Positions 40,329 to 45,211 of a DNA stretch of 45,211 nt are shown piece by piece. The notes beneath the pieces were generated by a model. The model was given only the letters and a program-made list of their open reading frames with translations. It was not told the origin of the DNA and did no database searches. The translations under genes and the position numbers were made by a program. Location: the NCBI RefSeq assembly GCF_902491285.1, contig NZ_CABUHK010000048.1, forward strand, positions 1 through 45,211. The letters run 5' to 3'. The stretch is from an uncultured Bacteroides sp. Lineage in GTDB: Bacteria > Bacteroidota > Bacteroidia > Bacteroidales > Bacteroidaceae. Every line of letters begins with the position of its first letter. The stretch's first letter is position 1.

Positions 40329-40814
40329 CTATCTATTGATTTCGTGCTTTAATATTTCTTCCAGTTCTTTTCGTGTCACGTGAATGAACCGTTTTACTAT
40401 CTTTCCCTGCTTGTCTATCACCGGATACATCGGTAATCCTGACATTTGAAAATGTTTCTAGAGATAGCCCCATTGTTTTTCGTTTTGCCAGTAGTGTTCG
40501 CCGGAAATGTCATGAGTATCTTCCAAGTCTTTTCTATTGAACTGGGGCCGGTAAGGTAGACGAACGTTACCTCTTCACCCTGTTCCTTTTTGACTGGTTC
40601 ATATTCTTTAATCATCTTTCGACAACCGCCGCACCAGGTAGCCCAAAAATCGATAAATTGTACTTTCCCTTTGTGGCGGGCAATGAGGGAATCTCGCAAC
40701 TCCTCTTCCGCTACTTCAGGTGCTTTGCAGATATTGGGTTCTTGGGTGATTGTTTTCCGGCGGGGCTGCATCTGCCGGTTCATGTCTTGGATAATTCCCA
40801 GGAAAATTACTCCT
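40329..40814 (-). pseudogene. TlpA/thioredoxin-like protein, N-truncated with frameshift and stop
   Basis: The C-terminal thioredoxin-like domain is recognisable in two frames. First: KVQFIDFWATWCGGCRKMIK with active-site pair CGGC, VTFVYLTGPSSIEKTWK. After a frame change near 40530: DISGEHYWQNEKQWGYL, then an in-frame TAG, then KHFQMSGLPMYPVIDKQGKI and RKELEEILKHEIN to the TAG at 40329. So there is at least one frameshift and one nonsense codon. The N-terminal half is missing; the remnant starts where the carbonic anhydrase gene ends. The intact family reads its extracytoplasmic disulfide substrates through the CxxC pair. Non-functional here. Confidence 0.82.
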
Positions 40815-41327
40815 CTATTTATACCACTGCGAATACATCAGATAATTGTGTGCAATCTTTTGATTCAGCTCTTTGGCTTGCTCAGGATCTACTTTCTTTA
40901 TAAATTTGGCAGGTACTCCGCCCCAAATACTTCCAGGCTCGATTACTGTGTTACTTAGGACCAAGGAACCGGCGGCAACAATTGCCCCTTCGCCAACTAC
41001 AGCATGGTCTAGTATGGTCGACCCCATTCCAACCAAAGCATAATCTTTGATAGTTGCTCCGTGAATGGTAACGTTATGTCCCACGGAAACATGGTCACCG
41101 ATTTCGATAATTGATTTCTGATATAATGTATGTAGCACGCTCCCGTCCTGTATGTTTACTCCGTTTCCTATTCGTATGGAGTTGACGTCACCACGCAATA
41201 CGGTATTAAACCAGATACTGCAATCATTTCCTATTTTTACATCTCCTATGATAGTTGCATTATCTGCGAGGAAGCAGTTCTCTCCGATTTCGGGAGTGAA
41301 TCCCCGTACTGATTTGATTAAAGCCAT
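40815..41327 (-). CDS. gamma-class carbonic anhydrase family protein
   Basis: The 170-residue protein is a left-handed beta-helix of hexapeptide repeats, with IGDVKIGNDCSIWFNTVLRG, VNIQDGSVLHTLYQ, GHNVTIHGATIKDYALVGMG and GSIWGGVPAKFIKKV at the end. Metal-binding histidines of the gamma class are present (H in VLHTLYQ, and GHNVTIHG). The family covers true zinc or iron carbonic anhydrases and inactive relatives such as PaaY/YrdA, so activity is not certain. Single gene, with the pseudogene behind it and array 6 before it. Confidence 0.9.
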   Translation of the reverse strand: MALIKSVRGFTPEIGENCFLADNATIIGDVKIGNDCSIWFNTVLRGDVNSIRIGNGVNIQDGSVLHTLYQKSIIEIGDHVSVGHNVTIHGATIKDYALVGMGSTILDHAVVGEGAIVAAGSLVLSNTVIEPGSIWGGVPAKFIKKVDPEQAKELNQKIAHNYLMYSQWYK

Positions 41328-41377
41328 AAACTATTTGTTTCTAATAAAGTTTTTTATTTAATACAATTGAATGTTGC

Positions 41378-41469
41378 CTGACACCCGGGTGTCAGGACGT
41401 CTGAGACCCGGGTCTTGGATAGCCTGAGATCCGGGTGTCGGGTATGCTGACATCCGGGTGTCAGGCAAG
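41378..41469. repeat. tandem palindromic array 6, period exactly 23 bp, 4 copies
   Basis: Units start at 41378, 41401, 41424 and 41447. Each has a CTGA-x-A-x-CCGGGT core; the first copy holds CTGACACCCGGGTGTCAG, an 18-base perfect palindrome, and the others keep CCGGGT at the centre. The array ends six bases before the stop codon of the peptidase gene (41476) and precedes the carbonic anhydrase start by 50 bases. Confidence 0.88.
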
Positions 41470-41475
41470 GTCTGT

Positions 41476-43257
41476 TTAAATGGAAGCAGTCGCCTCTTGT
41501 AGCCAGACTTTTTCTTCTTCGCAAAGATTCGGAGATAGTTTCTCGTAGACAGTCTGATGGTAACTGTTCAGCCATCCGATTTCTTCATTTGTCAGCATCT
41601 CCTTGATTATCCCTTTCTTACAGATTGGGCATAGGGTAATTGTTTCAAACTTGAGATAATCTCCGAACATACCTTCTTTATCTTTACAAACTAGCGTCAG
41701 GTTTTCTGTGCGTATTCCGTGACTTCCGGCTTTATAAACTCCCGGTTCGTTAGAAGTAACCATGCCCGGTTGTAATACAACGGGGTTTTCGTTCATGCGG
41801 ATACTTTGCGGGCCTTCGTGTACGCTGAGGAAATGACCGACTCCATGCCCTGTGCCATGAAGGAAGTTCATTCCGTGATTCCAAATTGGCATACGGGCCA
41901 ATACATCGAGTTGAGCGCCTCGAGTGCCGGCGGGGAACTTTGCCATCGCTAGCGCAATATGCCCCTTTAATATTAAGGTATAATCTGTTTTCTCTTCCTC
42001 GGTAAGCTCTCCTAACGCAATAGTTCGGGTGATGTCGGTGGTACCGTCCAAATATTGGGCTCCCGAATCTAATAGTAGAAATCCTTTTGGCTGGAGTGTT
42101 ACATCACTTTCTGGTGTTGCCGAATAATGTACGATTGCTCCGTGCTCTCTGTATCCTGCGATAGTGTCGAAACTTTCCCCCATATAAAGAGGTTGGGCAG
42201 CTCTGAACTCATGTAGTTTTTTGTCTACACTTAATTCCGTTTCTTTACCGGAAGGGACTGTTTCTTCCAACCATTTGAGGAACTTCACGAGTGCCACGCC
42301 GTCCCGTTGCATGGCAGCATGGATACCGGCTATTTCTTGTTCATTACGAATCGCTTTTAATAATGCCACAGGAGACTCTCCACGAACAATCAAACACTTA
42401 GGATTGATGGCGGAATAAATTGCGAAATTTGTTTTCTTGGGGTCGATGAGGATGTTCTTGCCGGTAAAACTGTTTAGAAAGCTTTCTACTTTGTCATAAT
42501 CGTGCAGGTTTACGTGCTGTTCTTTTAAGTAAGACTCCACCTCTCGCGTGACTTTTTGGGGCGAAATAAAATAAGTCACTTCATCCTGAGTGATTAGTAA
42601 ATAGCTGATTACAACCGGATTGCAATGTACGTCACTTCCCCGCAGATTGAGTGTCCATGCTATTTCGTCCAAAGCGGATAAGAATAAAGCATAAACTCCT
42701 TTTTTCTTCAACTCTGCACGGATAGTGGAAATCTTTTCTTTACAACTTTTTCCTGCATAGTTAATATCGTAGATGAAAGCCGGGGAATCGGGAATGGAAG
42801 GACGGTCTTTCCATATACTTTGTAATGGATCGCCAAATATATCGAGCCGTAACTGATGTGCTGCAAGTTCTCCTTTCATCTGCTCTACTTGTTGTACGGA
42901 GAACATTTTCCCGTCTATGCTGACAGATTCGTCGGGTTTTAAGTTCTGGCAGAGAAATTCTGTGATGCTTGGGGTTTCCGGCAACATCTCTTTATATAAG
43001 GTAATGCCACTGCCTTCCAGCTCTTTCTCAGCTTGTAGAAAATAACGGGAGTCTGTCCATAGTCCGGCTTTATCCATTAATACGGTGACGGTTCCTGCAG
43101 AACCGGTAAATCCAGAAATCCATTCGCGGGACATCCAGTGGGGGGCTACATATTCGCTCAGGTGCGGATCGGTGCTGGGGATGATAAACGCCTTGATATA
43201 GTTGGGGTTGAATGTCATGCGCAGCGCGTGCAATCTCTCTTTTATGCTCTGTTTCAT
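41476..43257 (-). CDS. pepP: Xaa-Pro aminopeptidase (M24B)
   Basis: It removes an N-terminal residue preceding proline. The 593-residue size is that of the longer P1-type form, with two creatinase-like N-terminal domains (about 1-300) and a pita-bread catalytic domain (about 310-530). Metal ligands are visible: LLDSGAQYLDGTTDITRTI (two Asp), LHGTGHGVGHFLSVHEG (His), VTSNEPGVYK (Glu) and GIRTENLTLVC (Glu). There is no signal peptide, so it is cytoplasmic. The symbol pepP is the usual one for this family. A TACCTTTG box at 43292-43299 (minus strand) is its likely promoter. Confidence 0.94.
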   Translation of the reverse strand: MKQSIKERLHALRMTFNPNYIKAFIIPSTDPHLSEYVAPHWMSREWISGFTGSAGTVTVLMDKAGLWTDSRYFLQAEKELEGSGITLYKEMLPETPSITEFLCQNLKPDESVSIDGKMFSVQQVEQMKGELAAHQLRLDIFGDPLQSIWKDRPSIPDSPAFIYDINYAGKSCKEKISTIRAELKKKGVYALFLSALDEIAWTLNLRGSDVHCNPVVISYLLITQDEVTYFISPQKVTREVESYLKEQHVNLHDYDKVESFLNSFTGKNILIDPKKTNFAIYSAINPKCLIVRGESPVALLKAIRNEQEIAGIHAAMQRDGVALVKFLKWLEETVPSGKETELSVDKKLHEFRAAQPLYMGESFDTIAGYREHGAIVHYSATPESDVTLQPKGFLLLDSGAQYLDGTTDITRTIALGELTEEEKTDYTLILKGHIALAMAKFPAGTRGAQLDVLARMPIWNHGMNFLHGTGHGVGHFLSVHEGPQSIRMNENPVVLQPGMVTSNEPGVYKAGSHGIRTENLTLVCKDKEGMFGDYLKFETITLCPICKKGIIKEMLTNEEIGWLNSYHQTVYEKLSPNLCEEEKVWLQEATASI

Positions 43258-43291
43258 ACTTTATTATATTATTTTAGGTACATAAGTGACT

Positions 43292-43299
43292 CAAAGGTA
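43292..43299 (-). promoter_or_regulatory. -7 box of the Xaa-Pro aminopeptidase gene
   Basis: TACCTTTG on the minus strand fits TAnnTTTG, 35 bases before the ATG at 43257. The -33 box is not clear. Confidence 0.5.
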
Positions 43300-43360
43300 C
43301 TAACTTTCTACGTTTAATGGCTTGTTTATGAATAGTTTTTGAGAAATATTTGCCGAAAGT

Positions 43361-43391
43361 TTTGTGAATAAAGAAAGTATGTGTAATTTTG
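43361..43391 (+). promoter_or_regulatory. promoter of the rpsU-xerC-hpf group
   Basis: TTTG at 43361-43364, 19 bases, TAATTTTG at 43384-43391. The rpsU ATG is at 43446. Confidence 0.82.
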
Positions 43392-43445
43392 CGGCGCAAT
43401 TTGACTGCGGAAATTTTTAACCAATAACATATTAATAATAACAAA

Positions 43446-43637
43446 ATGATTGTAGTACCTGTAAAAGAAGGCGAAAACATTGAAAAAGCGCTGAAGAAGT
43501 TCAAAAGAAAATTTGAAAAGACTGGCATTGTAAAAGAGTTGAGAAGCAGACAACAGTTTGATAAACCGTCTGTAACTAAAAGACTTAAGAAAGAACGTGC
43601 AGTTTACGTACAACAACTTCAGCAAGTAGAAGATTAA
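43446..43637 (+). CDS. rpsU: 30S ribosomal protein S21
   Basis: The 63-residue basic protein begins MIVVPVKEGENIEKALKKFK, continues with KRKFEKTGIVKELRSRQQFD and ends with charged helices (TKRLKKERAVYVQQLQQVED). This is bS21, important in Bacteroidetes where it sits near the anti-Shine-Dalgarno end of 16S rRNA and is thought to help suppress Shine-Dalgarno-dependent initiation (knowledge, not seen here). It stands first in a conserved cluster. Confidence 0.97.
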   Translation: MIVVPVKEGENIEKALKKFKRKFEKTGIVKELRSRQQFDKPSVTKRLKKERAVYVQQLQQVED

Positions 43638-43710
43638 TAATTCGTAATTTCCTTTGAATTATTGAATTCTTTTCATACATTCGTTGCACGATTTTAGATG
43701 TAGCGATATT

Positions 43711-44592
43711 ATGTTGATAGAAGCTTTTCTTGATTATCTCCGGTACGAGCGGAATTACTCGGAAAAAACCGTTCTTGCGTACGGTGAAGATATAAAGCAA
43801 CTACGGGAGTTCGCTCAAGAAGAGTATGGAAAATTTGATCCGCTAGAGGTAGAGGCTGAACTGATTCGTGAATGGATTGTTTCATTAATGGATAGAGGAT
43901 ATACCTCCACTTCTGTAAATCGTAAGCTAAGTTCGCTCCGGACGTTTTATAAGTATCTTTTAAAACAGGGTGAAACGACTGTGGATCCTTTATGTAGAAT
44001 AAAAGGACCTAAGAACAAAAAGCCGTTGCCTGTGTTTTTGAAAGAAAGCGAAATGGATCGGTTGTTGGATGATACGGATTTTGGCGAAGGGTTTAAAGGC
44101 TGTCGGGATCGGTTGATTATCGAGGTGTTTTATGCTACCGGCATGAGACTTTCGGAATTGATAGGTCTGGATGATAAGGATGTGGATTTTTCGGCTTCTC
44201 TTCTGAAAGTGACCGGGAAAAGAAACAAGCAGCGATTGATACCGTTTGGTGAAGAACTGCGGGATTTGATGCTCGGGTATATCGACATAAGAAACGAAAC
44301 GATTCCGGTGAGGTCGGATGCTTTTTTTGTAAGAGAAAACGGTGAACGGCTTTATAAGAATCTAGTCTATAATTTAGTGAAACGGAACCTGTCAAAGGTG
44401 GCGACGCTGAAAAAAAAGAGCCCTCACGTGTTGAGGCATACTTTTGCTACCACAATGCTGAATAATGAAGCGGAGTTGGGTGCGGTAAAAGAACTTTTGG
44501 GACATGAGAGTATAACAACTACCGAGGTCTATATGCACGCTACATTTGAAGAACTTAAAAAAGTGTATAAACAAGCTCATCCAAGAGCTTAA
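43711..44592 (+). CDS. xerC: XerC-like tyrosine recombinase
   Basis: A 293-residue recombinase with a full SAM-like core-binding domain (about 1-90, MLIEAFLDYLRYERNYSEKT) and catalytic domain (about 105-290). The catalytic set is complete: Arg in YATGMRLSELIG, Lys in KVTGKRNKQRLIP, H-x-x-R in SPHVLRHTFATTML, His in LLGHESITT and Tyr in TTEVYMHATFEEL. The start ATG at 43711 replaces a longer open frame from 43684 because the family begins there. Likely the chromosome dimer resolution recombinase; XerC and XerD cannot be separated by eye. Its place after rpsU and before hpf is, as I recall, conserved in Bacteroides. Confidence 0.9.
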   Translation: MLIEAFLDYLRYERNYSEKTVLAYGEDIKQLREFAQEEYGKFDPLEVEAELIREWIVSLMDRGYTSTSVNRKLSSLRTFYKYLLKQGETTVDPLCRIKGPKNKKPLPVFLKESEMDRLLDDTDFGEGFKGCRDRLIIEVFYATGMRLSELIGLDDKDVDFSASLLKVTGKRNKQRLIPFGEELRDLMLGYIDIRNETIPVRSDAFFVRENGERLYKNLVYNLVKRNLSKVATLKKKSPHVLRHTFATTMLNNEAELGAVKELLGHESITTTEVYMHATFEELKKVYKQAHPRA

Positions 44593-44597
44593 AAACA

Positions 44598-44603
44598 AGG
44601 AGG
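44598..44603 (+). promoter_or_regulatory. strong Shine-Dalgarno for hpf (unusual in Bacteroides)
   Basis: AGGAGG, six bases before the ATG at 44609. Most genes in this window lack any such sequence. It fixes the hpf start, discarding an open frame that extends back into the recombinase gene. Confidence 0.7.
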
Positions 44604-44608
44604 TAAGT

Positions 44609-44908
44609 ATGGATATTAGAATTCAATCAATTCACTTTGATGCGTCAGAGCAATTGCAGGCATTTATTCAAAAGAAAGTGTCTAAGTTGGAAAAATATTA
44701 CGAAGATATAAAGAAAGTAGAGGTGTCATTAAAGGTAGTTAAACCGGAAGTTGCTGAAAATAAAGAAGCGGGTATTAAGATTCTTATTCCAAATGGAGAG
44801 TTTTATGCAAGCAAGGTGTGTGATACATTTGAAGAAGCAATTGATTTGGATGTGGAAGCATTAGGCAAACAGTTGGTTAAATACAAGGAAAAACAACGTA
44901 ACAAATAA
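44609..44908 (+). CDS. hpf: ribosome hibernation-promoting factor, short form
   Basis: The 99-residue protein begins MDIRIQSIHFDASEQLQAFI and has the beta-alpha-beta fold of HPF/RaiA: KKVSKLEKYYEDIKKVEVSL, IKILIPNGEFYASKVCDTFE and AIDLDVEALGKQLVKYKEK with the conserved positive end. It binds in the 30S mRNA channel and stabilises idle ribosomes. There is no long-HPF C-terminal dimerisation domain. It starts 16 bases after the recombinase stop and may be co-transcribed with it. Confidence 0.93.
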   Translation: MDIRIQSIHFDASEQLQAFIQKKVSKLEKYYEDIKKVEVSLKVVKPEVAENKEAGIKILIPNGEFYASKVCDTFEEAIDLDVEALGKQLVKYKEKQRNK

Positions 44909-44923
44909 AAAAAGCGCAAATAT

Positions 44924-44954
44924 TTTGCGGAAAAGAAATAAATGACTAAATTTG
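44924..44954 (+). promoter_or_regulatory. promoter of the tRNA operon
   Basis: TTTG at 44924-44927, 19 bases, TAAATTTG at 44947-44954, about 52 bases before tRNA-Thr. A fully matching Bacteroides promoter. Confidence 0.85.
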
Positions 44955-45006
44955 CAGCCGTTTCGCTCGCATTGGAACGTGACGGTTGCATTTTTTAAGC
45001 AAGAAT

Positions 45007-45080
45007 GCCTCTTTAGCTCAGTTGGCCAGAGCACGTGATTTGTAATCTCGGGGTCGTTGGTTCGAATCCGACAAGAGGCT
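45007..45080 (+). tRNA. tRNA-Thr (anticodon TGT)
   Basis: The acceptor stem GCCTCTT pairs with AAGAGGC and the discriminator base is T. The D-loop contains AGCTCAGTTGGCCAGAGC, the anticodon loop is TTTGTAA with anticodon TGT, and the T-arm has GGTTCGAATCC. It reads ACA and, by wobble, other threonine codons. CCA is not encoded. Confidence 0.96.
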
Positions 45081-45158
45081 CAAAAGAAGAAGAACAAAGA
45101 TAGAACATCGATTCTTGTCATATTGTTTGATTTTGGTTCTTTTATTTAATGAATTCAA

Positions 45159-45211
45159 GGGCAAATACCAGAGTGGCCAAATGGGGCAGACTGTAAATCT
45201 GCTGTCTTTCG
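45159..45211 (+). tRNA. tRNA-Tyr (anticodon GTA), cut by the window end
   Basis: It begins GGGCAAA (acceptor), then TACCAGAGTGGCCAAATGGG (D-arm) and GCAGACTGTAAATCTGC (anticodon arm, anticodon GTA). The variable arm starts TGTCTTTCG and the window then ends. The long variable arm fits a class II tRNA-Tyr. Confidence 0.93.

Noticed and set aside
43711..44592. Mobile-element integrase
   Set aside because: The protein is full length, of XerC/D type, and embedded in the rpsU-hpf-tRNA housekeeping cluster without other mobile genes.

Overview
The window is typical Bacteroides chromosome, probably near the B. thetaiotaomicron/ovatus group (inference from gene content). Supporting signs are SusC/SusD pairs, lipoprotein signals, -7 promoter boxes of the TAnnTTTG type with a TTTG/TTG box about 19-21 bp upstream, an almost complete lack of Shine-Dalgarno sequences, and the order rpsU - xerC-like recombinase - hpf - tRNA-Thr - tRNA-Tyr at the right end.

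Layout. 1-2.8 kb is a scar of past mobile DNA: a truncated Crp-like regulator, an intact PDDEXK nuclease (DUF1016/YhcG), a tyrosine recombinase missing its N-terminal part, and the tail of a secreted-protein gene meeting the recombinase at about 2594. 3.25-4.1 kb has no gene but holds four short tandem arrays (period 21-22 bp, each with its own sequence), three of them inside a 35-bp inverted repeat. A decayed aldose 1-epimerase follows. 5.0-7.4 kb carries a TonB protein, a methyltransferase-like protein, cobalamin adenosyltransferase and a DUF2795 protein. 7.5-12.7 kb is an asparagine/aspartate-to-fumarate cluster: dcuB-ansB-porin divergent from aspA. 12.8-26.5 kb is a polysaccharide utilisation locus on the minus strand: sensor-regulator, SusC, SusD, LamG lipoprotein, a GH144-like lipoprotein and a GH3 enzyme fused to a second GH144-like domain. 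I predict beta-1,2-glucan (or sophoro-oligosaccharides) as substrate. 26.7-29.1 kb holds an RclA-type flavoprotein and a NADAR-domain protein. 29.1-29.55 kb holds a nine-copy palindromic array plus a GGTGATAG-rich module that shares sequence with the 3.3-kb element. 29.7-45.2 kb is mostly housekeeping: an outer-membrane barrel, priA, a DUF4091 glycoside-hydrolase-like protein, a low-molecular-weight phosphatase, a 7TM-HD phosphodiesterase, gltX, waaA, a thioredoxin pseudogene, gamma carbonic anhydrase, a 23-bp-period array, Xaa-Pro aminopeptidase, rpsU, a xerC-like gene, hpf and tRNAs.

How parts work together. The PUL regulator would sense a breakdown product in the periplasm and act on the susC promoter. 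SusC/SusD and the LamG protein would bind and import glucan, the lipoprotein GH144 would cut it, and the periplasmic GH3-GH144 fusion would finish oligosaccharides to glucose. In the aspartate cluster, AnsB makes aspartate, DcuB exchanges it for fumarate or succinate, and AspA makes fumarate for anaerobic respiration. The strongest candidate for something undescribed is the set of palindromic tandem arrays: different in sequence, alike in architecture, at three separate intergenic places.
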